Positions 54,055 to 64,000 of a DNA stretch of 64,000 bases are shown one piece after another. The position numbers and the translations under genes were made by a program. Below the pieces are notes generated by a model that saw nothing but the letters and a program-made list of their open reading frames with translations, did not search any database and was not told the origin of the DNA. Every line of letters begins with the position of its first letter. Position 1 is the stretch's first letter. This DNA is from Antilocapra americana (lineage: Eukaryota > Chordata > Mammalia > Artiodactyla > Antilocapridae): contig ML664183.1 in assembly GCA_007570785.1 (NCBI GenBank), positions 21,157,570-21,221,569 on the forward strand, given 5' to 3'.

Positions 54055-56723
54055 AAAATACAGTGAAGTTATAGAGTTAAATAACTAGCAGTTCAAAATA
54101 AGAGAAATTGGAATATGAGCTTCAAACAGCATTAGAAACTTGTTAGAAATTTGGGCTTCTTCCATAATGGCCTAATTTCCAGCTCAGCTTTCCCAGATGA
54201 CAAAGATGATCATCATAAAGTGCTATCCTTCACCTCCTGTCCTTCTTCCCATGGCTTTCCAAATTAAGTATTTTATAGGCATTTCTAATAAAAATCTTAA
54301 GATTGATTCATTTTTCCTGACCTGGGTCATGTTTATGATAAAAATTAGTCACGGTTATCAGAGAATGAACTAATATATCCAACTCTGGAACAAGCAAAGG
54401 TTCTGAAACCACTGGACTAAGAATAGGTGATAGATAATTCTCAAAAGGAAAGTTAGTGTTCTTATACAAAAACAATGAAGATAGGATTCTGATTAGTCAG
54501 AATCAACTGATTTCTCAAATCAAAAAGCAAGCATTACAGAGAAATCTTTAACACAGAACTCAGGCATTCTTCATAAGCCATTGGAGCACCCCAGAAATTA
54601 GATAGTGGTACACATCAAAGAGATGGAAAGCTAGGCACTGATGACAAAATGTATATTCTAACTATGGTCCAAACAATGTTCACATCACTGACAGCAGGCC
54701 TTGACCATGGTTAGAAGACCAATTTTTAATAGTTCATTGTTTTTTATCTTGCTGTAATGCTACCTGGAGTGAAATATATTTTGAAAATGTATTTACATGT
54801 CAACTAACTTTAATAAAAAACACTGCTGGAAATATTAGCAGAACATAATATTTTCTCTCTCCCCCAGAGAGGCAAAACAGTGCAAGAATTTGGTCCAGGC
54901 TCAGGTCAATATGGTTACGGGTTTGGGAGACTTTTGAAAGAAAAGCCAAGTTATCTGATGGCAGAGTGGTTATCTGATGGCAGTGAAGACATTAAAATGT
55001 TCTTACAGATGGGGACATTATAATCCAAAATATAGTTCCTTGGCATATTGAATATTTCTAGCTGAAGGAGTAGGGATAAACATCAAAAGCAATAAGATCA
55101 CTTTATTCTCCCCCCACTGCTATTCTCTCCTGACACAAGTAATAAAACCCTAACAGGAAAAGAAGGGGGAAAAAAACACAAAAAATCTAATATGAGAGGT
55201 TATTTTTACATACCCAGAGTCTTTATCTCTGAAGACAAAAAGATGTTAAGAAGAATCCTAACAGGCTGTGCTAATTTCTCCCAGTTTACTACGTTTACCT
55301 TCATATTCCTTGACCTATATCATATTTCTTCAAGAATATCTGCTTTTCATCAACTCTATCATTAAAATATTCAGTCTCTTTCTTCAAGTCTTCATTTCCT
55401 CATGAAGACTCCCATGTCACATAAAACATATTAAATATGTTTGTATGCCTTTCTCCTATTAATCTGTATTTGTCAGTTTAATTTTCAGACGCAGCCAGGA
55501 ATCCCAGGAGGGTCAAGGAAAACTTTCTCTTTCCTTATAACATAAATTCAGCAGTTGATATTTCTATTTATTTTGGCATAGTTGATGGATCATTCAATAA
55601 AACAAAAATAAAAACTTTCATGACTTTCTCAAAACAAACACTATACTACTGAGATCTTAGCTATGTTTGTCTGATTTTTTTTAAAAGGAGCTTTGAAAAC
55701 TATTATATTTATCTACCATTTATGTCTATCTATCTATCTTAAACCATTCTAATAGTTAATATGTTCCTCTTAGAGTAAGCATTTATGAAAGCTTTAAGCA
55801 TTGCAACTAGCATTTTAAAAAGTACAGTCTTGCAAACTAATGGTTTATAATGGAACAGGAATGTTTTTCAACTGCATTTCACATATTTGAGCTGTTTAGA
55901 CATATTGCCCTGAAATGAAATGCAATTGCCAAACACACATTTTAAATAGAGCATAGTTGCCAACATTGTTTTCATCTTGAAATAATCTCTTTTTTTCCTA
56001 AGGCTTTTAGAGTATAGATCTGCATCACATTTTAAGTTAATGCTAGCAAACCTGCCATTAATCCTTGACTACTTGTCATGCTTAGATACTCAACTAAGGT
56101 ATATTCCGCAGACCATCTGTGAGAGGGCATTACTTCATCTGTCTCTCAGAGAATAGGGAGATTCATTGTGAAGAAGGGCCCACCCTGACTTTTTGTGAAA
56201 GCTGGAGAGTGACAGGTGGTTGGTACAGATAAACAAGAATGATACTGGAGGAAAAAAAACAAAAAACCTACGACTCTGCCAGCAAACCTTTGCAGTACTG
56301 CTGTGCACTATGACAGGTGGCAACCACTGAGATCCCTATGTCATGTGTGTGTACAAAGCCAGAATATGATTCACATTTTGTAGCTCAGATTCCATGAGGC
56401 ACTCAAAACACAGATGTTAGGAAGTTTCAGTTTAATAAAGACAGAATGTAATACTACTATGAAATCTTTCCTTTCTACAAGTACCTGTGCTTATATTGCT
56501 AACTGCAGGAAAGAGCTCTTGTCACTAATTAAGTGAATGGATGGCATTTTAATTTAAATGTTAATACAGAATATTTAGCCTTTTTCTAAGTTTCAAGAGG
56601 AACTGTAGATTTCCTTGGGAAACTGGAGGGTGGCCTATTGACTTTTAAAAGTGAAAGCTGGGATTTTTTAATCAACTTGAAGAAAGAGAACCTCTATCAG
56701 TATTTCCATGCCCTACTCAAAAT
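54012..56723. other. No feature recognised
   Basis: About 2.7 kb of apparently unique, AT-rich sequence. A (CTAT)n run lies at 55727-55739 and a near-duplicated ttatctgatggcag phrase at 54951-54984. No coding frame with domain content. Confidence 0.45.
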
Positions 56724-57604
56724 GTCAAGTCTATTTACTGTCATCCTGCTTATTTAAATTATATGCAGACTACATCATGTAAAATGCTGGGCTGGATGAG
56801 GAACAAGCTGGAATCAAGACTGCTGGGAGAAATGTCAATAATTTCAGATACATAGATGACACCACCCTCATGGCAGAAGGCAATGAAGAACTAAAGAACC
56901 TCTTGATGAAAGTTAAAAAGGACAGTGAAAAAGTTGGTTTAAAACTCGATATTCAGAAAACTAAGTCCATGGCACCCAGTCCCATGATTTCATGGCAATT
57001 GCATGGGGAAATAATGGAAACAATGACAGACTCTATATTTTAGGGGGGCTCCAAAATCACTGAAGATGTTTACTGCAGCCATGGAATTAAAAGACACTTG
57101 CTCCTTGGAAGAAAAGTAATGACCAATGTAGACAGCATATTAAAAAGCAGAGACATTACTTTGCCAGCAAAAGTTCATCTAGTCAAACTAGGGTTTTACA
57201 GTAGTCATGTATGGATATGAGAGTATAAAGAATGCTGAGAGCTGAAGAATTAATGCTTTTGAACTGTGGTGTTGGAGAAGACTCTTGAGAGTCCCTTGGA
57301 CTGCAAGGAGATCCAACCAGTCAATCCTAAAGGAAATCAGCCCTGAATTTTCATTGGAAGAACTGATGCTGAAGCTCCTGTACTTTGGCCACCTGATGAG
57401 AAGAAATGACTCATTGGAAAAGATTGAAGGCAGGAGGGGTAGGGGATGACAGAGGATGAGATGATTGTATGGCATCACCGACTCAATGGGCATCAGTTTG
57501 GGCAATCTCCCAGAGTTGGTTATGGACAGGGAAGCCTGGTTTGCAGCAGTCCATGGGGTCACAAAGAGTCAGACAAGACTGAGTGACTGAACTGCCTGAC
57601 TGAC
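56724..57604 (+). mobile_element. BovB copy M, 5'-truncated
   Basis: Begins in RT motif B (gtcaagtctatttactgtcatcctgc in parts) and continues through a catalytic box that reads YIDD (56849-56860), the C-terminal blocks and the 3' end (gagtcagacaagactgagtgactgaactg in parts). Two deletions lie in the C-terminal part, one near 57380-57425. Confidence 0.92.
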
Positions 57605-58059
57605 CCAACACAGAATTATTAAAGCAAACTGAACTGAAAAATAAAGCAAAGGAAAATAAATATTATTGTTTTGTTTTCAGAGCATTTCATGAACTTTATT
57701 ATCCATATCTAGCTTTGTTCCAGGTATAGACAAAAAAAAAGGATTCACTGAGCTTCCATGACAAATACAGAACTTTTGAGATTTCCTAATGCAAAAGAGA
57801 ATAAAGAGAAGACTGCAATAAGTGGTAAGAGAAGATGCAACTATATTAAATCAACTAGCAAGCTTTGCTTTTATTTCATCTGCTTTCCTTCAGAATTTGC
57901 TACACACCCCTAAGTAATAATAACTTCTATGAACCACTGTCAACTCTGTTTAGCAAGAAAGGACTTAAAAGATTAAAAATTAAAAGAAAAGGAGACAATA
58001 ATCACAAATAGAATAGAAACAAGGGCAAATTCAAAATGATATAAAGAAAAAAACTGGAA
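57605..58059. other. No feature recognised
   Basis: A-rich sequence, nothing supported. Confidence 0.4.
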
Positions 58060-58172
58060 ATATGCTCCATGAAAGCAGAAATTAGTTTTTAACTGCTGCA
58101 TCCCTGCTACTCAAAATTGTGTTTGCATACACTTAAGTAGTCAATAGGTGTATCAAATGACTGAACAATTTT
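58060..58172 (+). mobile_element. L2 3'-end fragment (possible)
   Basis: atgctccatgaaagcagaaa, tttttaactgctgcatccctgc, ttaagtagtcaataggtgta follow the L2 terminal order (GCTCCATGAGGGCAGGGAC, CTGCTGTATCCCCAG, TAGTAGGCGCTCAATAAAT). Confidence 0.6.
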
Positions 58173-58237
58173 TTAAAAGATTGAGTATAACTTGTATTAG
58201 AGTGAATACATTACCTAATGATATTTTAATAACTACT

Positions 58238-58400
58238 TTTTCTGTGCAAAGTATTTTATACAGATTAGTTTGTGTAATTACTATGAAAATATCTGAGAAA
58301 GGCAGTTTTACAGTCATTTTATAGTGGAGTTTCAGATATATTAAGTAATTAGTCCAAAGTCATGCTGACTTCAAAGTACCGACCCTGTCTTTTAGAACAT
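58238..58400 (+). mobile_element. MIR SINE (probable)
   Basis: gcaaagtattttatacagatt, ttttacagtcattttatagtgg, agtaattagtccaaagtcatg follow the second half of MIR. Confidence 0.55.
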
Positions 58401-59739
58401 ATAGACTCTTTGCATTATTCAGATAGTAATGGTACCAAGAAAACAGTGCCAATGGAAATGAACACTTTCATAGAAGACAGTAGTTTGCTCAGTAGTTTAT
58501 GTTCAGTTATCTAAATAGTAATACAAGAATAATTACTTTTTCTCTGCAATGATATTTGTTGTTGTATGAAATATAGACTGTACACCTTGTAATATCTCCT
58601 AGTTGAAGGAAAATAATCATGCAATATACCTGAAATAATAAAAAATTATATCAACACTAAAAAATTGGGAGAATAAAAATGAGCAGTATGTTAAATTTTC
58701 CATTGCCAGAAAAAAAATGTACAAAAGAGAGCAGGTAGAGTAAGAAAATATCAGGGAAAAGAATAGAGAAAGTAGGGAAGAAATATAATATAGTCAAAGA
58801 TGTTTGTGTGGGAACTTTATGATCTAAACCTTTATATATCCATTTATCTGTATATTTATCTCTGTATCTATCATGTATCTTTTGAGAGACATCTCCATGA
58901 AATGAAATAAAGAACTTCACTTTGAGAACACTGCATTCAATGAAATAGTTTTATTTATTTATTTACTTTTACCTTAAAGAGTTAAGGAGTATACTGAATT
59001 ATTTTTTGACTTGATTTTGCTTTTAATGATTTTGAGACTTAGCTACCTTTTTAAACATATGACTAGTTAATTTGTAAGTTGTTGGCAGTGCTAGTATCTT
59101 GTCAAACATAAAAGCTAAGTATAAATTTCTATTACCAAGATTATGTGATTAATGCAAGTAATGACATTGCAAATCAAGAAAAAGATGTCTTTTTACAAAT
59201 GAAATACTCAGTCATAAAATCTTTTCACGCATTATGTTTAGACTGAGTCAAAACTTTTAAAAATTATTTTGCTATATATTTTGGGGAAAAAATCCAAATT
59301 AATCTTTTATTAAGAAATGCAAAAAGCTGGATTTACTCAAATTGAGAAGACTAGGATGAATCAAAATAAATGTTCATTAAATTTACAGTGAACAAAAATT
59401 GGCAAGAAGTGATAGGGGATTTCCTGGTCTTTTATTAATTTATATGAAGTTGTTATAAATGATCTGACAATTAACACCACTTTCACCTATTCAGAGATAC
59501 TACTGCAGCAATTATTCCTCTCTCAGAATCATAATATGTCCCCTCTCTATTCTATTTGTTGACATTCAGTCTATTTTATCTTTATTCCCATGAAAACCTC
59601 ATAGAATTTATTTATAGCAACCTCTACAACTTATTTATATTTTTTTCAAGATCTCTCTATATTTCTCAACTCATTCACACTTGAAACCATTCTAATCAGT
59701 TTCTTATCTTATCATACTCCTGAAGCTGCACAATCAATG
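58401..59739. other. No feature recognised
   Basis: AT-rich sequence; nothing supported. A loose ATCT-rich run lies at 58834-58878. Confidence 0.4.
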
Positions 59740-60592
59740 ACCTGATTACTAAATCCAATAGTCATTTCTCCATACTCATCTTGCTCAAAGTATCAGAACC
59801 ATTTACTATAGTTGATTATTCTATCTTCAGTGAAAATACTATTTTTATTGCACCTCCAGGCCTCAACATTTTCTAGAATTTCCTTGTACCTAACTTCTCA
59901 ACCTTTTCTCCTGGTATTTTGTCCTGTTTCTGTTCTCTTAACATTAGGGTACAAATGGGTCAGTGCTTATATTAAGTCTTTCCTCTATTTATACTCACTC
60001 CCTCTTTTTATAATATCATCCTGTTCTATGACTTTAAAGATTGCCAAAGTTATATTTCCAATCTGAACATCTTCTGTGAACTCAATACTCATGCTCTACT
60101 CTTCATTTTCATTTGAATATCCAAAGACATCTCAAGCATAATATCTGAAATCAAGTTCCTCATCATCCCCTTCAAACCAGATCCTTCATCATCTTCTTCA
60201 TTTTACTCAAAGTCAACACAATCTTTCATATTGCTAAGGCTAAAATTCATGGAGTCATCCTTAACTTCTCTCATTCTCTTATGCTGTATCCTATCCACAA
60301 TGATATACTGTTGGTTTGCTCTTTATTGAGATGAATGTCTATTTAATCACAGTGAATTGACCACATCTAATCACTTTAATCACCACCACCATGACCCTGG
60401 TTTCAGTCATATGACCCATTCTGACCTCTTCTTTGGATTAGCCTTTCTCCAGGTATCCTACAAACTTTGCCATCCATAAACATTTTTTACTGTTGTTTGT
60501 TTTGTTTTTAACAACATAGTATTCATAGTAATTCTGCCAAAACAAGTCAGATCACACTTTGATCCAATCACACGTTCTTTTTGACATTTTAT

Positions 60593-61741
60593 TTCCCCTT
60601 TAATATTTCTTTACTTTATTGTGTTGGTTTTGCCATACATTGGCATGAATCCGCCATGGGTATACATATATTCCCCCTCCAGATCCCCCCCCTCCCTCCT
60701 CCCTCCCGATTCCCTCCCCCTGGGTCATCCCTGTGCACTAGCCCCAAGCATCAACCCTGGGCTGGTGATTGATTTCACATATGATAATTAACATGTTTCA
60801 ATGCCATTCTCCCATATCATCCCACCCTTGCCCTCTTCCACAGAGTCCACGAGTCTGTTCTATACATTTGCGTTTCTTTTGCTGTCTCGCATGCAGGGTT
60901 CTCGTTACCATCTTTCTAAATTCCATATATATGCGTTAGTATACTGTATTTTTGTTTTTCCTTCTGGCTTACTTCACTCTGGATAATAGGCTCCAGTTCC
61001 GTCCACCTGTGATCCACCTCCCAGAATATCAGAAATAAAAGCACGAATAAACAAATGGGACCTAATTAAAATTAAAAGCTTCTGCACAACAAAGGAAACT
61101 ATAAGCAAGGTGAAAAGGCAGCCTTCAGAATGGGAGAAAATAATAGCCAATGAAGCAACGGACAAACAATTAACCTCAAAAATATACAAGCACCTCCTGC
61201 AGCTCCATTCTAGAAAAATAAACGACCCAATCAAAAAGTGGGCCAAAGAAATTAACATACATTTCTCCAAGGAAGACATACAAATGGCTAACAAACACAT
61301 GAGAAGATGCTCAACATCACTCATTATCAGAGAAATGCAAATCAAAACCACAATGAGGTACCACTTTACACCAGTCAGAATGGCTGCCATCCAAAAGTCT
61401 ACAAGCAATAAATGCTAGAGAGGATGTGGAGAAAAGGGAACTCTCTTACACTGTTGGTGGGAATGCAAACTAGTACAGCCACTATGGAGAACAGTGTGGA
61501 GATTCCTTAAAAAACTGAAAATAGAACTGCCATATGACCCAGCAATCCCACTGCTGGGCATACACACCGAGGAAACCAGAATTGAAAGAGCCACGTGTAC
61601 CCCAATGTTCATCGCTGCATTGTTTACAATAGCCAGGACATGGAAGCAACCTAGATGCCCATCAACTGACGAATGGATAAGAAAGCTGTGGTACATATAC
61701 ACAATGGAATATTACTCAGCATTAAAAAAAAATCATTTGAA
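60593..61741 (-). mobile_element. Young L1 copy 3, 5'-inverted, inside L2
   Basis: 60593-61008 is minus-strand L1 3' UTR and ORF2 end (starting with the complement of the A-rich tail, then a C-rich tract 60669-60722, ending at gttccgtccacct). 61009-61741 is plus-strand ORF2 (caaatgggacctaattaaaa to tcagcattaaaaaaaaatca). In copies 1 and 2 the two ends are adjacent, about ten bases apart. The outer duplication is tctttttgacattttat (60576-60592) and tctttttggcattatat (61742-61758), 15 of 17. Confidence 0.92.
61110..61418 (+). pseudogene. L1 ORF2 C-terminal region remnant (copy 3)
   Basis: 102 codons with [40 protein letters not shown], then [20 protein letters not shown] and [20 protein letters not shown]: the L1 ORF2 region between RT and Cys-rich end. 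This piece is in the inverted part of the insertion. The frame ends at a stop that is also seen in degraded form in the other copies. Confidence 0.88.
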
Positions 61742-61880
61742 TCTTTTTGGCATTATATCAAACATTTCATGTATACTCAGACTTCAGGACCTTTCCACCC
61801 CTTTCCTTCTTAAAAAGTTCTCACAACAGATACTCCAGACATCAACATGGTTCAGTCCCTTACCTTTGTCAAGTATCTGA
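61494..61880 (+). pseudogene. L1 ORF2 C-terminus remnant plus flank (copy 3)
   Basis: Codons up to about [15 protein letters not shown] are L1 ORF2. From 61742 the frame reads into L2 flanking sequence. It matches the end of the copy 2 frame almost residue for residue over the [15 protein letters not shown] to ALKK stretch. Confidence 0.85.
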
Positions 61881-62100
61881 TCAAACGTCACCTCACTATT
61901 AAAGTCTTACTTGACTTCAGCATTTTAAATGGTACCCTATTAACCAGTTTTATTTATCTGCTTTCCTTTTCTCTGCACCACCTGCTGCTATATGATCTAC
62001 TATAAAATTTACTTTTTAATTTATCTACCATTTCATACCTGACTCGGAGTTGAATATAAAATCTGTGTGGGCTATTTTTTGCTTATTTTTTAATTTTCAT

Positions 62101-62319
62101 GTGTTCAGACTTAATACCTGTCACTTTAGTATGCAGAGAAAAAAAGAGGTTTCTGTATAAAATATGATTACTTTGTCACAGAATGTATACAAAATTGGAA
62201 ATATTATTGATTTTATCAATATTATTTAAAACAGGTTGCTTTATAGCATTTCAATAAAACGTTGGCTTTCACTTTTCTATTATTTAGGAGATTGAAAAAT
62301 TACCAAGCTCCATGCCCAA
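62101..62319. other. No feature recognised
   Basis: Short AT-rich spacer between L2 and the old L1. Confidence 0.4.
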
Positions 62320-63228
62320 ACTGGCTGTTTAGTTTGATGTAGTCCCATTTGTTAATTTTTGCTTTTGCTTCATTTGCTTTTGTTACTAAATCCAATAAAT
62401 TATCACCAGAACTAACATCAAGAAGTTTATCAGCTGTGTTTTATTCTAGTAGTTTTATGGTTTCAGGTCTTAAATCCAAATATTCAATCCATTCTGAGTT
62501 ATTGTCTGAATGGTATAAGAAACTATCTGTTTCATCATTTTGCCAGTGGTTGTCCAGCTTTCCCAACATCATTTATTGAAGAGACTGTTGTTTCCTCATT
62601 GTATGTTCTTGGCTCTTGTTCATAATCAATTGATTGATCATAAATCAATTAATCAATTAATCTCTATGTCTGCTTTATGTTGGTTTGTTGTTCAGTCAGT
62701 AAATTGTGTCTGCCCCATGGATTGCAGCACGCCAGACTCCTCTGTCCTCCACAACTTGTATTTTGCTCAAATTCATGTCCATGAGTCAGTGATGCTCTCT
62801 AACCACCTCATCCTCTGCCACCCCCTTCTCCTTTTGTCTTCAATCTTTGCCAGCATCAGCGTCTTTTCCAATGAGTCAGCTCTTTACATCAGGTGACCAT
62901 AATATTGGAGTTTCAACCTCAGCAACAGTCCTTCCAGTGAATAATCAGGGATGACTGTGTCAAAGACTGACGATATCATACTCATTTGATAACTATAGGT
63001 CTGTGATATAGTTTGAAATCAAGGAGCATAATGCTCTCATCTTTGTTCTTCTTTCTCAAGAGTTATTTGGATATATAGGGTCATTTGTGGTTCTATGCAA
63101 ATTTTAATATTATATATATTCTGTTATTTGAAGAACATCTTGGAATTTTGATAGTGATTGCATTGAATCTGTAGACTGCTCTGAATAGTAAGTACAATTG
63201 ATACGTACTTGAGTAATAATGGATTATG
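62320..63228 (-). mobile_element. Old L1 ORF2 fragment, split by BovB N
   Basis: Antisense L1 ORF2: gtttgatgtagtcccatttg, atggtttcaggtcttaaatcc, tttgccagtggttgtccagct, cccaacatcatttattgaag. After the BovB piece it continues with gatatagtttgaaatcaagg, agcataatgctctcatcttt and tgattgcattgaatctgtag. This is the ORF2 region just after the endonuclease. Strongly decayed. Confidence 0.82.
62683..62956 (-). mobile_element. BovB tail copy N
   Basis: ttgttcagtcagtaaattgtg, gccccatggattgcagcacg, aattcatgtccatgagtcagtg, ctccttttgtcttcaatc, tcagcgtcttttccaatgag, accataatattggagtttc in minus-strand order. The last ~270 bases of BovB, 5'-truncated, inserted in the old L1. Confidence 0.9.
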
Positions 63229-63454
63229 TAATTTTTACTTAGGAATTTTAAGTTTGAATTTTGAAAAAAATTTATTTTATTTGCACAATAATTCAAGTGT
63301 TCTCTTCTCTACCCCATATAAAAATGAAATAGTCCACAGTATATATTTATTTGGAATTACTTGAATGGAATATTTGAAAAAAGTAACAATGCCCTACTGA
63401 TTTAATGGAGATGAAGAGATGCTACCTCTATTAAATCAGTATTAAATCAGTTGG
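63229..63454. other. No feature recognised
   Basis: Contains a short repeated phrase, ttaaatcagt, at 63434-63454, next to the LTR edge. Confidence 0.4.
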
Positions 63455-64000
63455 CTACTTTTTTTCCACTGTTGCTGTAACAAATTACTAAGCACTTAGT
63501 GGCTTCAACACATTTTATATTATATCACAGTTCTGAAGATCAAATGTTTGGGTTGGATTTGCTTGTTTTTCTTCTCTAGGTTTCACAAGGCTGCCACTAA
63601 GGCGTTGGCCAGCAGGCCTCCTACCAGGAGGCACTGGGGAGGATCTGCTTTCAAGCTCATTCAGGTTGCTGGCAGAATTCAGCTTCTTGTAGATCTGAGG
63701 TCTCTGTTTTCAAGCTGGCTGTCCCCAGGGACTGCCCTTAGCCTTTGGAGGCTTCTTTCTGGTCCCTACATGTGTTCTATATTTCTGAACAAGCAGAGTG
63801 AATTCTCTTGATGCTTGGAACCTCTGACTTCTTTTTTTGCCACAGCTCTCTTGCTCCCAGCCAGAGAAATTCATCTGCTTTTAACGCATGTGATCAGCTT
63901 GAGGTAACCCAGATAATATAGAATAATATCCCTAATTTGAGGTCTGTAATTTGAAATATATCTGTAAAATTTATTTTCTCATGTAAGCTAATATGTTCAA
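63455..64000 (-). mobile_element. MaLR-type LTR, running off the window
   Basis: + strand phrases gttgctgtaacaaattactaagc, acttagtggcttcaacaca, tcacaaggctgccactaagg, gttggccagcaggcc, gaggatctgctttcaagctc, gttgctggcagaattcagctt, then acccagataatatagaataat match antisense MLT1-type order at low identity. The 5' end of the LTR is beyond the window. Confidence 0.6.

Larger units (their letters stand above)
59740..62100 (+). mobile_element. L2 LINE (CR1 clade), split by L1 copy 3
   Basis: Two parts, 59740-60592 and 61759-62100. The first has gaatatccaaagacatctca, aaatcaagttcctcatcatc, catggagtcatccttaactt (L2 RT tail: LGVILDSSLS in the consensus) and aagtcagatcacactttgatcc. The second resumes with cttcaggacctttccaccc, ggttcagtcccttacctttgtcaag, atcaaacgtcacctcactatt and tgctttccttttctctgcacc. 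Together they give about 1.2 kb of the 3' half of L2 in the right order, with the young L1 between. Confidence 0.7.

Noticed and set aside
63548..63811. 87-codon frame near the right end considered as an exon
   Set aside because: The region follows the order of an antisense MaLR-type LTR, and no splice-site-bounded homology is visible.

Overview
The window is a stretch of nuclear DNA from a ruminant, probably a bovid (cattle, sheep, goat or a relative). The diagnosis rests on the repeats. At least fourteen BovB (RTE-clade) LINE copies or fragments, many tRNA-Glu/Bov-A type SINEs, one CHR-like SINE and young ruminant L1 3' ends are recognisable by eye. The species cannot be fixed from this sequence. 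I recognise no intact host gene or host exon. Every long open frame I could identify is a remnant of BovB or L1, an antisense shadow of one, or an artefact of the 400-base run of N at 34876-35275. The base composition is AT-rich, and the window fits a gene-poor intergenic region or a large intron.

Layout. 1-3.3 kb: Bov-tA SINE, then an ancient LTR-like repeat split by BovB copy A. 3.2-3.9 kb: a composite SINE and a Bov-A fragment. 7.9-12.05 kb: BovB copy B, almost complete, with its 5' third inverted. 13.3 kb: a tiny inverted BovB tail (C). 15.24-16.34 kb: a solo retroviral LTR with a perfect 6-bp target duplication. 17.5 kb: a retroposed U13 snoRNA (SNORD13) pseudogene. 18.9-21.1 kb: an old L1 carrying an L1 3' end that itself carries a BovB tail, plus a SINE. 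22.9-25.0 kb: BovB copy E split by a young L1. 25.5-26.9 kb: BovB copy F, only the 5' part. 27.3-28.9 kb: old L2, MIR and MaLR-type LTR. 30.9-31.9 kb: BovB G. 33.7-34.1 kb: the second composite SINE. 34.77-35.84 kb: CHR-like SINE, (TA)n, assembly gap, MER20. 35.9-36.5 kb: old LTR. 39.3-41.6 kb: BovB H split by a second young L1. 44.9-45.6 kb: two Bov-tA SINEs. 46.9-48.95 kb: BovB I with a younger BovB tail (J) nested inside. 49.2, 52.5-54.0 and 56.7-57.6 kb: BovB K, L and M. 59.7-62.1 kb: a long L2 split by a third, inverted young L1. 62.3-63.2 kb: an old L1 with a BovB tail (N). 63.45 kb to the end: a MaLR-type LTR.

The content is a layered record of retrotransposition rather than a set of cooperating genes. 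The oldest layer is L2, MIR, MER20, MaLR and old L1. Above it lie BovB and its SINE partners, which share the BovB 3' end, and above those the near-identical young L1 copies. Four insertions (BovB B and C, L1 copies 1 and 3) show the twin-priming signature, an inverted 5' segment. In BovB B the inversion is nearly lossless and can be checked against the uninverted copy F in the same window. The other notable signals are a composite SINE (tRNA-like head, about 100-bp unrecognised linker, Bov-tA) bounded by a perfect 13-bp duplication, the tandemly repeated BovB 5' leader, and the SNORD13 retrocopy. Family names were assigned by recognition from memory, without a database search.
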